DNA of 51,971 bases, taken from positions 1-51,971 of the forward strand of contig DWXC01000030.1 of the NCBI GenBank assembly GCA_019119395.1, written 5' to 3'. Below the pieces are notes generated by a model. The model was not told the origin of the DNA, did no database searches, and saw only the letters and a list, made by a program, of their open reading frames with translations. This document shows positions 1-12,171 of this stretch, piece by piece. Position numbers and translations under genes: made by a program. Numbering within the stretch: position 1 is the first letter of the stretch; the number at the start of each line of letters is the position of its first letter. The stretch comes from Candidatus Borkfalkia stercoripullorum. Its GTDB lineage: Bacteria; Bacillota; Clostridia; Christensenellales; Borkfalkiaceae.

Positions 1-460
1 GCGCTTTTTGAGTGCACGCCAAATGATGCGCGCCGCATTCACCCGTTGAGACCGCAAGTATGCGGCAAATTGTGTGCGCTTTTTGAAAAGCGTGGTTTTC
101 AAACGCGCCTTAAATCTTTTTGATTCACGAAAAATGATTTGTGCTGACAAATCCTTTTTCCGTGAGTTTGAGGGCGCTGCCCTCTGCGGCGCGCTTTTTG
201 AGGGCACGCCGTATCATGCGCGCCGCATTCACCCGTTGAGACCGCAAGTATGCGGCAAATCGAGTGCGCTTTTTGAAAAACGCGGTTTTCAAACGCGCCT
301 TAAATTACTTGTATTCACGAAAAATGATTTGAGCAGACAAATCATTTTTCCGTGATTTTGAGGGCTCTGCCCTCTGCGGCGCGCTTTTTGAGGGCACGCC
401 ATATCATGCGCGCCGCATTCACCCGTTGAGACCGCAAGCATACGGCAAATTGAGTGCGCT
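1..460. repeat. Tandem 190-bp repeat, about 2.4 copies
   Basis: Units start at 1, 191 and 381, each with GCGCTTTTTGAG, and the third fades near 460. Each complete unit holds the motif CGCCGCATTCACCCGTTGAG and, further on, a long imperfect hairpin (about 125-163 and 316-353) in which TCACGAAAAATGATTTG faces its complement with a one-base bulge. The two hairpins differ by compensating or near-neutral changes. The period is not a multiple of three, so the short open frame at 74-355 is not a repeated protein. The array probably continues to the left of the window. No gene is seen between 1 and 705. A diverged copy lies at 37204-37261. Confidence 0.9.
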
Positions 461-583
461 TATCCAAAATGGCGATTTTCGGAAACGCAAATGACTATTT
501 AAATGATATCGCGAAAAAGCGAAAACGACGCTTTTTGCTTTTTCACTCAATTTGCCAATGCCTTGGCTCACGGAAAGGGTGAA

Positions 584-653
584 TTTGCGGCACTGTATAA
601 TTTGCGTGCCCTTAAAAGTGCCGCAAAGAGGGGAAAACCGTTCGGGTTTCCCC
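584..653 (-). terminator. Inverted repeat plus hairpin downstream of yicC
   Basis: TTTGCGGCACT (584-594) and AGTGCCGCAAA (617-627) form a perfect 11-bp inverted repeat. Immediately right, 630-653 folds as GGGGAAAACCG with CGGGTTTCCCC (one mismatch, 2-nt loop). Both lie just past the yicC stop on the minus strand, so a transcription end is plausible, but a good T-tract is lacking. Confidence 0.4.
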
Positions 654-705
654 TTAAATCACGAAAATTCGCAGGCGTCAGCTCGCCGAGAATTTTGTGA
701 ACAGA

Positions 706-1581
706 TTATTCTACATTCTGCACCTGTTCGCGCACCTTTTCGATCTCGTTTTTCAGCGCAAGCCCGCTGCCCGTTACGGCGAGGTCGTTGCTCTTGGAAC
801 AGATCGTGTTCGCCTCGCGGTTGAATTCCTGCACCAAAAAATCCAGTTTCCTGCCCACGCGCTCCTCTTTGCAGATCGAACGGAACTGCACGATGTGCGA
901 GCGAAGGCGGGTGAGTTCCTCGTCGATGTTGGATTTGTCGGCGAACACGGCGGCTTCCGTCAAAAGCCTGCCTTCGTCGAAATCCACGCCCGAAAGGATC
1001 TCCTTCATGCGGTCTTCCAGTTTTCTGCGGTATTCCTCCGCGACGAGCGGCGCCCGCGCGGAAATATCCGAAACGAATTTTTCGATCGTATCCATGCGCG
1101 AAAGCATGTCTTCGGCGAGTTTTTTGCCCTCTTTCAGGCGCATCGCGTTCAGGTTTTCGAGCGCGCCGTCCAAAGCGGCGACGAGTGCGGAAACGAGCGC
1201 CTCGTCCGCGCCCTGCACTTCCTCCTGCCGCACGACGTCCGCGCACTTCATCAATGCGTTCAAAGTAAAATCGTTATCGAGCGCGGGGAACTGCTTTTTC
1301 AGCGTTTCGGCCGCTTCCGCCCAACTTTTTGCCGCGGGCATATCCACGTACAGATTTTTCGGCTTTTCGCGCTTGTCCACGAGATTGATATAGATATCCG
1401 CATGGCCGCGCGTAAGTTTTTTGCGCACCGCCGAACGGATGACCTCTTCATAGGCGTTGAAAATTTTCGGGCTCTTGACGGAAATATCCAAATAGCGGTT
1501 GTTGACGGTCTTTATTTCCACCGTCATGTCGATGCCTTCCGCTTTATATTCCCCTTTCCCGTAGCCTGTCATGCTGAACAT
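706..1581 (-). CDS. yicC: YicC family endoribonuclease
   Basis: 291 residues, close to the usual YicC length. The N-terminus MFSMTGYGKGEYK is the family signature (MTGYG) and is followed by the VEIKTVNNRYLDISVKSP block. The C-terminal third (about 205-291, with EGRLLTEAAVFADKSNIDEE and a run ending SGLALKNEIEKVREQVQNVE) matches the conserved DUF1732 domain. YicC-type proteins are cytoplasmic ribonucleases linked to sRNA and mRNA turnover in other bacteria; the target here is unknown. The frame is open 35 codons further upstream, but ATG 1581 is preceded by AAGGAG at correct spacing and begins at the conserved motif, so I chose it. It lies 106 bp downstream of ligA and is probably read with it. 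Confidence 0.93.
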   Translation of the reverse strand: MFSMTGYGKGEYKAEGIDMTVEIKTVNNRYLDISVKSPKIFNAYEEVIRSAVRKKLTRGHADIYINLVDKREKPKNLYVDMPAAKSWAEAAETLKKQFPALDNDFTLNALMKCADVVRQEEVQGADEALVSALVAALDGALENLNAMRLKEGKKLAEDMLSRMDTIEKFVSDISARAPLVAEEYRRKLEDRMKEILSGVDFDEGRLLTEAAVFADKSNIDEELTRLRSHIVQFRSICKEERVGRKLDFLVQEFNREANTICSKSNDLAVTGSGLALKNEIEKVREQVQNVE

Positions 1582-1687
1582 GAGAAAACTCCTTGCGTAC
1601 GTTCTCGCGCCAAGCCGTTCTTTCGAGATGAAAAAATCCCGCTTTTCTGCAACCTGCATTATAGCAGAAAACGCAAAAAATTTCAAC

Positions 1688-6008
<4,321 letters not shown>

Positions 6009-6018
6009 CTTATGCAAC

Positions 6019-6105
6019 GCGCGCCCGCTCGGCGGGCGCGCCCTTTCTCTTATTCTTTTTTATATGATTCCCTTACAGTATAGCACATTTTGCCGCAAAC
6101 GGCAA
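6019..6105 (-). promoter_or_regulatory. pcrA promoter and hairpin-containing leader
   Basis: TTGCCG (6100-6105) and TATACT (6077-6082) are 17 bp apart. The leader of about 60 nt contains a perfect 10-bp GC stem with a 3-nt loop at 6019-6041. The only SD-like stretch (AGAAAGGG, 6042-6049) lies directly upstream of the hairpin, and ten bases separate the hairpin from ATG 6008. Confidence 0.6.
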
Positions 6106-6123
6106 GCGCGGAGGGGCAGAAAA

Positions 6124-6522
6124 TCACCCTCTCCGTTCAAATTCGCATTCTTTGCGGAAACGCTCGAGCGCTTTCAAATACTTTTCGGAAAGGCGCAGGG
6201 TGTAGCGCTGTTTTTCCTCGTAATTGAGTTTGGAGAACTCTTCCTTGTCGGTGAGGCGGCCGATCGCGTCGCTCACTTCCCCTTCGGAAAGGAGCAGCGC
6301 CTTGACCTTTTCGTAAAAGCCGTCGTCCTCGCCGCCGCGGATGGTATACGTGACCTTGCCCGCAAAGTAGCGCTCGACCTTGCTCTCGTTCAGCCCCTCT
6401 TCACGCGCGCGGGCAAGTTCGCCCGCCAGATCCTGCCGGTAATTTTCCCAAAATCCTTTTTTCAGCCTCGCTTTGGCTTCCCTGGCAACGCTTCTGAAAT
6501 TCCTCTGTTCGCTCTTCGACAT
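6124..6522 (-). CDS. Hypothetical charged protein, 132 aa
   Basis: I do not recognise the family. The protein is highly charged and probably mostly helical (KRLEKA-rich segments, several RE/KE repeats), with no membrane segment, signal peptide or cysteine pair; it contains a single Cys near the C-terminus. The start ATG 6522 has AAGGAG eight bases upstream. It is the next gene downstream of rpsU on the same strand, a slot that in many Firmicutes holds yqeY, but the sequence does not show YqeY motifs. A terminator between rpsU and this gene (6576-6608) suggests read-through or a separate promoter. It probably encodes a cytoplasmic protein, perhaps a RecX-like or other helical regulator, but nothing visible supports a specific role. 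Confidence 0.7.
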   Translation of the reverse strand: MSKSEQRNFRSVAREAKARLKKGFWENYRQDLAGELARAREEGLNESKVERYFAGKVTYTIRGGEDDGFYEKVKALLLSEGEVSDAIGRLTDKEEFSKLNYEEKQRYTLRLSEKYLKALERFRKECEFERRG

Positions 6523-6575
6523 CGTTTCCTCTCCTTCGGCATATTTTTTGATTTTTCGTCAATTTTCGCGCAAAC

Positions 6576-6608
6576 AAAAAGCCCGTTATCTTTCAATAAC
6601 AGGCTTTT
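6576..6608 (-). terminator. Intrinsic terminator after rpsU
   Basis: AAAAGCCTGTTAT pairs with ATAACGGGCTTTTT (minus-strand reading) around a six-base loop, followed by a T-rich tract. It lies three bases past the rpsU stop. Confidence 0.85.
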
Positions 6609-6611
6609 GTG

Positions 6612-6791
6612 TCAGTTTTTGTTGCTTCTTTTCCTCGCCGCTTCCGACTTCTTCTTTTTCCTCACGGAAGGCTTCTCGTAATGTTCTTTACGGCGAAGAT
6701 CTCCGATGATGCCGTCGCGGGAGCACTTCCTCTTAAAACGGCGCAGCGCGCTGTCGATAGATTCGTTTTCGCCGACTCTGATCGTAGACAT
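6612..6791 (-). CDS. rpsU: Small ribosomal subunit protein bS21
   Basis: 59 residues, the normal length of bS21. The protein starts [20 protein letters not shown] and carries the family's [11 protein letters not shown] core and a very basic C-terminus ending [13 protein letters not shown]. It binds 16S rRNA near the anti-SD region in the 30S subunit. ATG 6791 is chosen because AAGGAGG lies ten bases upstream; a TTG three codons earlier would sit on top of that site. It has its own consensus promoter (6836-6864) and is followed at once by a terminator, so it can be expressed as a monocistronic message. Confidence 0.97.
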   Translation of the reverse strand: MSTIRVGENESIDSALRRFKRKCSRDGIIGDLRRKEHYEKPSVRKKKKSEAARKRSNKN

Positions 6792-6835
6792 TCCTCTCAA
6801 CCCTCCTTCGCCCGAAGCACTTAATCAACGCCGAT

Positions 6836-6864
6836 ATTTTACCCGAAACGGAAAAAAATGTCAA
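6836..6864 (-). promoter_or_regulatory. Promoter of rpsU
   Basis: On the minus strand TTGACA (6859-6864), 17-bp spacer, TAAAAT (6836-6841), ending about 45 bases upstream of the rpsU start. Confidence 0.85.
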
Positions 6865-7038
6865 GCCATTTTCGGCCGCTTTTTGCATGGCGGCACAAAT
6901 TTTCTTTTTTCGACAAAACGCCCCGCATAACCGTACGGTGCAGGCACGCGAAGCCCAGTGCATATATCCAAAAATAATCGACATATGTTCATTAAAAGTA
7001 GATAATTGCATAACAGGCAATAAAAATGCGCAAAAAAC

Positions 7039-7067
7039 TTGAATTTTCGGTTGCGGCATGCTAAAAT
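7039..7067 (+). promoter_or_regulatory. Promoter of the 7100 membrane-protein gene
   Basis: TTGAAT (7039-7044), 17-bp spacer, TAAAAT (7062-7067). The start codon follows 33 bases later. Between this and the rpsU promoter (6865-7038) I see nothing else. Confidence 0.75.
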
Positions 7068-7099
7068 TATATTAACGATAACCTATCGGAGGATATGAT

Positions 7100-7606
7100 A
7101 TGGCAAAAAAGAATCTGAAACTTTTCATCCCGGGAGCGATCGCTTTGGTTCTCGGTATCGTCGCGTTCTGCATGATGTTCGTAACGGGCGTGACCTACAC
7201 GGATAAACTTGTGGGGAAAGCTTCTCTTTCGATTTCCGGCATGAAGCTTGCCTTCGGCGGAGAAATCGAAGTGGTTTCCGGATTTTCGATAGACGCGCTC
7301 GAATTCAACATCATGACCACGCTCGCGTTCATATTGCCGCTCGTCGGCGGTATTTTGGCGCTGCTGTTCAAGAACGGCCTGGTCACCAAAATCATCACGA
7401 CGGCGTGCTTCGTCGTCGGCGCGGTTTTCCTGTTCAGCACGACGGGCTTTACGGCGATCAGCCTCGGCGGACAGGATGCAAAAGACATGCTTTTAATAGC
7501 GTTTGAAGAAAAGCTTGCCGTAGGCCCGATCGTTGCGGGTATCCTTTCCGTCCTCGGCGCGCTCGTATGCTTCTTCAAAGGGACGATCGCAAAAAAATTC
7601 AGCTAA
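7100..7606 (+). CDS. Hypothetical four-helix membrane protein
   Basis: 168 residues. Four hydrophobic segments are visible at about 10-29 (IPGAIALVLGIVAFCMMFV), 73-89, 96-112 and 142-160. The loop between the first two (about 30-70) is polar and contains GGEIEVVSGFS, and probably faces outside. The C-terminus FFKGTIAKKFS is positively charged, consistent with a cytoplasmic end. There are no catalytic motifs and I do not recognise the family. GGAGG precedes ATG 7100, and it has its own promoter. It is isolated between minus-strand genes and ends at a strong shared terminator, so it is probably a single-gene unit. Confidence 0.8.
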   Translation: MAKKNLKLFIPGAIALVLGIVAFCMMFVTGVTYTDKLVGKASLSISGMKLAFGGEIEVVSGFSIDALEFNIMTTLAFILPLVGGILALLFKNGLVTKIITTACFVVGAVFLFSTTGFTAISLGGQDAKDMLLIAFEEKLAVGPIVAGILSVLGALVCFFKGTIAKKFS

Positions 7607-7621
7607 ACAAAACCTATAACA

Positions 7622-7653
7622 AGCGCCCCGCGGCATAACTGCCGCGGGGCGCT
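7622..7653. terminator. Bidirectional terminator
   Basis: A 14-bp perfect stem (AGCGCCCCGCGGCA and its complement) with a TAAC loop separates the convergent gene 7100-7606 and mnmA. T-tracts are short on both sides. Confidence 0.8.
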
Positions 7654-7664
7654 TTCACTGCAAT

Positions 7665-8753
7665 TTATTGCGGGATGATCTCGTCTATCACGCCGCCGCC
7701 CATACATTTTTCGCCGCGGTACAAAACGGCGTACTGCCCCGGCGTGAGCGCGCGCTGCGGCTCTTTCGCCAGAACGGTGAGTTTGTCCTCCCCGCAAAGC
7801 ACGCGCACTTCCTGTTCGCCCTGGCGGTAGCGGAACTTCGCCGTGCAGGAAAACTCCTTTTCCTCGGGCGGGGCGGGGATCCAGTTGAACCCCGTGACCG
7901 TGCAGCCCTTGGAATACAGCTTTTCCTCGCTTCCGTGCGCGACGTACAGAACGTTGTTTTTCATGTCTTTTTCGATCACGAACCAGCGGCCGCCCTCGTC
8001 GCCCTTCTGCCCGCCGATATCCAGCCCTTTCCGCTGCCCCAACGTATAGTACATGAGCCCGATGTGCTCCCCCACTTCCTTTCCGTCCGTCGTGACGATC
8101 TTGCCGGGCCTGGCGGGGAGATAGGTCTTTAAGAAATTGCGGAAGTTGCGCTCGCCGATAAAGCAGATGCCCGTGCTGTCCTTCTTTTTCGCGGTGGAAA
8201 GCCCGTATTGTTCGGCAATGGCGCGCACCTCTCCCTTTTTCATCTTCCCGAGCGGGAAAAGCACGTTTTCGAACTGTTCCTGCGTGACCTGATTGAGAAA
8301 ATACGTCTGATCCTTGTTTTCGTCGGCGGCTTTGAGAAGGTAATGCCTGCCGCCCTCGTGCAGGATGTCGCAGTAGTGCCCCGTGGCGATATAGTCCGCC
8401 CCCAGCGCGAGCGCGTGACGTTTGAACGGGCCGAACTTGATCTCGCGGTTGCACAAAACGTCGGGGTTGGGGGTTCTTCCGCGCTCGTACTCTTCGAGGA
8501 AGTACCGAAAGACCCGCTCCGTGTATTCTTTTGCAAAGTTGACGGTAAAATACGGAATGCCGATCTTGTTGCACACCCGCTTGACGTCCTCATAGTCCGC
8601 CTCGGCGGTGCAGCAGCCGTTTTCGCCCTCTTCTTCCCAGTTGACCATGTACAGGCCGATCACGTCGTAGCCCTGCCTCTTTAAGAGCAGGGCGGCGACC
8701 GAACTGTCCACCCCGCCGCTCATGCCGACGACGACCGTTTTTTTGTTTTCCAA
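7665..8753 (-). CDS. mnmA: tRNA-specific 2-thiouridylase MnmA
   Basis: 362 residues from the chosen start. The enzyme thiolates U34 of tRNA Lys, Glu and Gln using ATP and sulfur from a relay protein. The PP-loop SGGVDSS (residues 12-18) is near the start, followed by GLYMVNW, the first catalytic cysteine in DVLCNREIKFG, the tRNA-binding GADYIATGHY and the second cysteine in DSTGICFIG. The C-terminal beta barrel (CTAKFRYRQGE) is complete. The start is probably TTG 8753 (MENKKTVVVGMSGG), with AAAGGA ten bases upstream. The open frame further upstream runs into the gene's own promoter, where its apparent first codon is the -35 box, so it cannot be translated from there. Confidence 0.95.
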   Translation of the reverse strand: MENKKTVVVGMSGGVDSSVAALLLKRQGYDVIGLYMVNWEEEGENGCCTAEADYEDVKRVCNKIGIPYFTVNFAKEYTERVFRYFLEEYERGRTPNPDVLCNREIKFGPFKRHALALGADYIATGHYCDILHEGGRHYLLKAADENKDQTYFLNQVTQEQFENVLFPLGKMKKGEVRAIAEQYGLSTAKKKDSTGICFIGERNFRNFLKTYLPARPGKIVTTDGKEVGEHIGLMYYTLGQRKGLDIGGQKGDEGGRWFVIEKDMKNNVLYVAHGSEEKLYSKGCTVTGFNWIPAPPEEKEFSCTAKFRYRQGEQEVRVLCGEDKLTVLAKEPQRALTPGQYAVLYRGEKCMGGGVIDEIIPQ

Positions 8754-8786
8754 AACGTTTCCGATCCTTTCGCGTAATTTTTCCTT

Positions 8787-8816
8787 ATTATAATGCGAAA
8801 CCCGAAGGAATGTCAA
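8787..8816 (-). promoter_or_regulatory. Promoter of mnmA
   Basis: TTGACA (8811-8816), 18-bp spacer, TATAAT (8787-8792), about 30 bases upstream of the TTG start. Confidence 0.85.
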
Positions 8817-8847
8817 TAAAAAACGCCCCGCGGAACGCCGCGGGGCG
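8816..8847 (-). terminator. Terminator of the kinase/DUF6506 operon
   Basis: A 10-bp stem (CGCCCCGCGG/CCGCGGGGCG, AACG loop, 8824-8847) is followed on the minus strand by a T6 run. It abuts the mnmA -35 box. Confidence 0.85.
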
Positions 8848-8851
8848 AACG

Positions 8852-9145
8852 CTATTTACCTTTATCCCCGAAAATCTCCCGATAGAGCGCGTCCTGCTCG
8901 GGAAGGCGGGTGACGTAGCCGACCGGGATTTTCCCCTCCGTGGCCGAAACGACCGCCCTTGCACCCTCTTCCCCGAATGCGCCGCAGAATTCTATGCACC
9001 CGATCCCCTCTTCGGCAAATTTACGGGCAAATACGCACGCTTCACGCAAACCGGAAACGGCCGCGATCCGCGCTTCCCCGCGGGAAACGGACGCGCATTC
9101 GCCGGGCGAGGAAAAATCGCCCATAATGATAAACGCAAACTTCAT
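8852..9145 (-). CDS. DUF6506-like small protein
   Basis: 97 residues. The start MKFAFIIMGDFSS and the later block GIGCIEFCGAFGEEGARAVV resemble the small DUF6506 family, whose function is not known to me; the assignment is from memory of the family pattern and is moderate. It looks like a compact alpha/beta protein with a buried beta strand at each conserved block and two cysteines in CIEFC. The start codon overlaps the stop of the upstream kinase-like gene (ATGA), so translation is coupled. A terminator follows directly. Confidence 0.7.
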   Translation of the reverse strand: MKFAFIIMGDFSSPGECASVSRGEARIAAVSGLREACVFARKFAEEGIGCIEFCGAFGEEGARAVVSATEGKIPVGYVTRLPEQDALYREIFGDKGK

Positions 9146-9729
9146 TTTACGTCTTCACGGATATTTTTGATGAAAGCGAGCGCCGTTTCCACGCAGCCGT
9201 CTATGCCGGCGACGCTGCTGTCCATGCACAGGTCGTGGTTTTCCGCCATGCCCCACTTTTTATCGGTGTAATACTCGTAATATTTTTTGCGCTTTTTGTC
9301 CGTCGCCTTGATATGGTCTTCCATTTTTTCGGGCGCCACGCCCGTTTCCATGGCGAGTTTCCGCTGCACGCGGAACGCGAGCGGCGCGTGAACGTAAATT
9401 TTGACGCTGTTTTCCACGATGACGTCCGAACACCTGCCGATAAGCACGCACGGCTCCTTGTCGGCGAGCTGCCGTATGAGATTGGACTGCGCGATGTAGA
9501 TCTGGTCGTTCATCGGCATCTGATAATACGAGTACAGCGTGCGCGAAAAGATGCCCGGGGCGCTCTCCTCGTAATGGCGCATGAACTCCTCGGAGAGGTT
9601 GCTGTTCTCCGCCGCCATGGAAATGAGATCTTTATCGTAAAAGGGAATACCGAGCGCCTTTGCAAGTTTTATGCCGAACTCCCTTCCGCCGCTGCCGAAC
9701 TGACGGCTGACCGTAATGACTTTATTCAT
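9142..9729 (-). CDS. Cytidylate kinase-like family protein
   Basis: 195 residues. The N-terminus MNKVITVSRQFGSGGREFG is the signature of the cytidylate kinase-like (Cytidylate_kin2) family, with the P-loop GSGGREFG in place of the classical GKS. Further family blocks are PFYDKDLISMAAE, VLIGRCSDVI and KIYVHAPLAFRVQRK. It is probably cytoplasmic and binds ATP; the phosphate acceptor is not established and it need not be CMP. ATG 9729 follows AGGGGG; ten extra upstream codons are open but lack a site. It shares a 4-base overlap with the DUF6506-like gene. A second, distinct member with a classical P-loop is at 30246. Confidence 0.88.
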   Translation of the reverse strand: MNKVITVSRQFGSGGREFGIKLAKALGIPFYDKDLISMAAENSNLSEEFMRHYEESAPGIFSRTLYSYYQMPMNDQIYIAQSNLIRQLADKEPCVLIGRCSDVIVENSVKIYVHAPLAFRVQRKLAMETGVAPEKMEDHIKATDKKRKKYYEYYTDKKWGMAENHDLCMDSSVAGIDGCVETALAFIKNIREDVK

Positions 9730-9860
9730 GTTGCCCCCTTTCGGGCGTACAAGCCGCAATGCGCTTCCGCCCCTTTTCTTCCATTAAACACCAAAACGGG
9801 CGATTTGTCAAGGGAGAATAAAAAATTTCGGCGCGAAAAAAGAAAAAATGGCGCAAAAGG

Positions 9861-9890
9861 TTGACATACCGCGCCCGGATATGCTATCCT
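9861..9890 (+). promoter_or_regulatory. Promoter of the MATE gene
   Basis: TTGACA (9861-9866), 18-bp spacer, TATCCT (9885-9890), with an upstream TG (TGCTATCCT) that fits an extended -10. Confidence 0.75.
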
Positions 9891-9928
9891 CTTGAAAAAT
9901 AAACGAACAAACCGCCGCCGGGCGGATC

Positions 9929-9986
9929 GTGCGCAGGGTTTTGCATCGTTAGGCCTTTGAAGATGCAAAACGCCCGCGCTTTTTTA
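9929..9986 (+). promoter_or_regulatory. Leader attenuator: short ORF and intrinsic terminator
   Basis: The roughly 105-nt leader of the MATE gene contains a complete intrinsic terminator: 9931-9947 pairs with 9962-9979 (ten perfect base pairs GTTTTGCATC/GATGCAAAAC plus a GC-rich base) followed by six T (9980-9985). It lies between the promoter and the gene, with no gene before it, so it must be read through. A GTG-start seven-codon frame (9929-9952, reading MRRVLHR) ends inside the stem. Control by ligand or ribosome stalling is inference. Confidence 0.65.
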
Positions 9987-10003
9987 TTGCGGAGAGATCG
10001 GCT

Positions 10004-11365
10004 ATGAAAGGAAAAAATCTTTTTTCATCGTTTATGAAGTACGCTTCTTTGAGCGTGCTCGGCATGGTGGGGATGTCCTGCTATATCCTCGCGGACACTT
10101 TTTTCGTTTCCAAGGGGCTGGGCACGGACGGGCTTGCCGCACTCAACCTCGCCATACCCGCGTATAACGTGATACACGGCGTGGGGCTGATGCTCGGCAT
10201 CGGCGGGGCGACGAAATTTTCGGTATACAAGAGCCGCGGCGAAGAACAAAAAGCCGACCGCGTATTTACCGATACCTTATACCTTTCGGCGGCGTTTGCC
10301 GTCTTATTCGTCCTCGTCGGGGCGTTCCTTTCGGGGCAGATATCTTCTCTTCTCGGCGCGGAAGGCAACGTATATTCCATGACGGACACCTATCTGAAAG
10401 TACTGCTCCTGTTTTCCCCCGCATTCATTCTGAACGACGTGCTTATCTGCTTTACCCGCAACGACGGCGACCCGCCCCTCGCGATGCTTGCGACCCTTGC
10501 GGGCAGCCTTTCCAACATCCTGTTGGACTACGTTTTTATTTTTCCGTGCAAAATGGGCATGTTCGGCGCGGTGTTCGCCACGGGGCTGGCGCCGGTGATC
10601 GGCATTCTCGTATCGTCGACGCGCTTTATGCGCAAAAAGAACGGTTTCCGCCCCGTTAAAGGAAAGCCGAACCGGCAGAACATGCGCGCGGACTTTGCGC
10701 TCGGCTTCCCCTCTTTCGTCGAACAGCTCTCCTCCGCGGTCGTGATCGTCGCATTCAACGCCGTCATCATGAAAATTCTCGGCAATACGGGGGTCGCGGC
10801 GTACGGCGTGGTGGCGAACATTTCGCTCGTCGTGCTTTCGGTATTTACGGGCATCGCGCAGGGCGCACAGCCGCTCGTGAGCCGCGCGCACGGGGAAGGC
10901 GCAACGCGGGATTGCCGCAGTTTTCTGCGCTATGCGCTCCTTTCCGCGATCGTGTTTTCAGCCCTCGTTTATGCCGTCATCTTTATTTTCGCACTGCCGA
11001 TCGCGGAAATCTTCAACAGCGAAAACAACGCGCAGCTGGGCGGGATCGCCGCGCGCGGTCTCAGGCTGTACTTTATCGCCGCCCCTTTTGCGGGCGTCAA
11101 CATCGTGCTGTGCTCCTTTTTTGCTGCCATGGAAAACCCACTGCCCTCGCACATCCTCTCCCTTATGCGCGGGCTCGCCGTCATCCTTCCCGCCGTGTTC
11201 ATCTTTTCGGCGCTGTGGGGCATGACGGGCGTCTGGCTCTCCTTCCCCGCGACGGAAGCGCTCACGGCGGCAGCCGGCGCGGCGCTCCTGCTCTCTTTCC
11301 GCAAAAAATTGTTTTCCTCAGAGGGCGGCGCGATCTCTTCCGCCGAAAGCGATGCGGAACGATAA
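10004..11365 (+). CDS. MATE family efflux transporter
   Basis: 453 residues with about twelve hydrophobic segments in two related halves, as in MatE/MATE proteins, which export cationic drugs or metabolites in exchange for Na+ or H+. The family signature is seen early (LGTDGLAALNLAIPAYNVIHGVGLMLGIGGA) and repeated in the second half (GNTGVAAYGVVANISLVVLS and GIAQGAQPLVSRAHGEG). It resembles the clostridial DinF/NorM-like subgroup. ATG 10004 has GGAGAG upstream. The gene is alone on the plus strand, with its own promoter and an attenuator-like leader, and it ends at a strong terminator, which suggests inducible expression. The substrate cannot be read from sequence. Confidence 0.93.
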   Translation: MKGKNLFSSFMKYASLSVLGMVGMSCYILADTFFVSKGLGTDGLAALNLAIPAYNVIHGVGLMLGIGGATKFSVYKSRGEEQKADRVFTDTLYLSAAFAVLFVLVGAFLSGQISSLLGAEGNVYSMTDTYLKVLLLFSPAFILNDVLICFTRNDGDPPLAMLATLAGSLSNILLDYVFIFPCKMGMFGAVFATGLAPVIGILVSSTRFMRKKNGFRPVKGKPNRQNMRADFALGFPSFVEQLSSAVVIVAFNAVIMKILGNTGVAAYGVVANISLVVLSVFTGIAQGAQPLVSRAHGEGATRDCRSFLRYALLSAIVFSALVYAVIFIFALPIAEIFNSENNAQLGGIAARGLRLYFIAAPFAGVNIVLCSFFAAMENPLPSHILSLMRGLAVILPAVFIFSALWGMTGVWLSFPATEALTAAAGAALLLSFRKKLFSSEGGAISSAESDAER

Positions 11366-11379
11366 ACTTCCCGCACATG

Positions 11380-11409
11380 AAAAGCGGCGCAGGTTTGCGC
11401 CGCTTTTTT
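11380..11409. terminator. Bidirectional terminator
   Basis: AAAGCGGCGCA pairs with TGCGCCGCTT around a short loop and is followed by six T on the plus strand; the A-run on the left serves the convergent ThuA gene. Confidence 0.9.
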
Positions 11410-11430
11410 GCTTTGTTTTGCCGTGTTTGT

Positions 11431-12153
11431 TCAGTTTTTAATGCTCCATTCGGGGATATGCACGCAATTTACGTCCTCTTTGAGAGGAATCCCGGGCGAG
11501 ACGTAGGCGCACGCCTGCTTCAGAAGCTGCCGCACCTGCGGAAGTTTGTACGTCGGGTACGTTTCATGGCCGGGGTTGAAATAGAAGATCTTGCCCCTGC
11601 CGCGGTTGAACACGCAGCCCCCGCGGAACACCTCGCCGCCCCTGAACCAGCCGATATAGATCAGCTCGTCGGGCGCGGGGATGTCGAAGGGTTCGCCGTA
11701 CATTTCTTCCTGCGGGATATCGATGTATTCCCCCAGGCCGCGCGCGATCGGGTGCGCCATATTTACGCACCACAGCCGCTCGAGCTCGCCGTCTTCCCTC
11801 CATTTGAGGGAGCAGGACGTTCCCAGAAGTTTTTTGATCATCTTGGAATCGTGCGCGGAATGCAGGAAAATCATGCCCATGCCGCGCAGCGCCCTGTCCG
11901 CAACTTTGTTCACGATCTCGTCGGACACCTTCTGATGATACCAGTGCCCCCACCAGACCATGACGTCCGTCCCGTTTATGATCTCGTCGGTGAGCGCGCC
12001 CGCACCGTTCTCGTCCATACGGACGAGCGAAACGGAGCCGCCCGTCTCTTCCATCAGATTTTTCAGGCACGCGCCCAGCCCTTCGGGATATGCTTTTTTG
12101 CCCTCTTCCGAATCCATGGACGCGTTATGCTCGCATACAACGGTAATATTCAT
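11431..12153 (-). CDS. ThuA-like domain protein
   Basis: 240 residues matching the ThuA family (class I glutamine amidotransferase-like fold). Visible family blocks are DVMVWWGHWYHQKVSDEIV, MGMIFLHSAHDSKMIKKLLG, MAHPIARGL and GKIFYFNPGHETYPTY. ThuA proteins act with Gfo/Idh dehydrogenases in catabolism of 3-keto-disaccharides such as 3-ketotrehalose in rhizobia; exact chemistry in this group is uncertain. GGAGGA lies ten bases before ATG 12153. It is the last gene of a five-gene minus-strand operon, 18 bases after a Gfo/Idh gene. No signal peptide, so cytoplasmic. Confidence 0.88.
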   Translation of the reverse strand: MNITVVCEHNASMDSEEGKKAYPEGLGACLKNLMEETGGSVSLVRMDENGAGALTDEIINGTDVMVWWGHWYHQKVSDEIVNKVADRALRGMGMIFLHSAHDSKMIKKLLGTSCSLKWREDGELERLWCVNMAHPIARGLGEYIDIPQEEMYGEPFDIPAPDELIYIGWFRGGEVFRGGCVFNRGRGKIFYFNPGHETYPTYKLPQVRQLLKQACAYVSPGIPLKEDVNCVHIPEWSIKN

Positions 12154-12171
12154 AATCCCTGTCTCCTCCGA

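Noticed and set aside
74-355. 93-aa open frame
   Set aside because: It lies entirely in the 190-bp repeats; the period is not a multiple of three and there is no SD.
1-460. CRISPR array
   Set aside because: Units are about 190 bp and nearly identical throughout, without short repeats and unique spacers; no cas genes.
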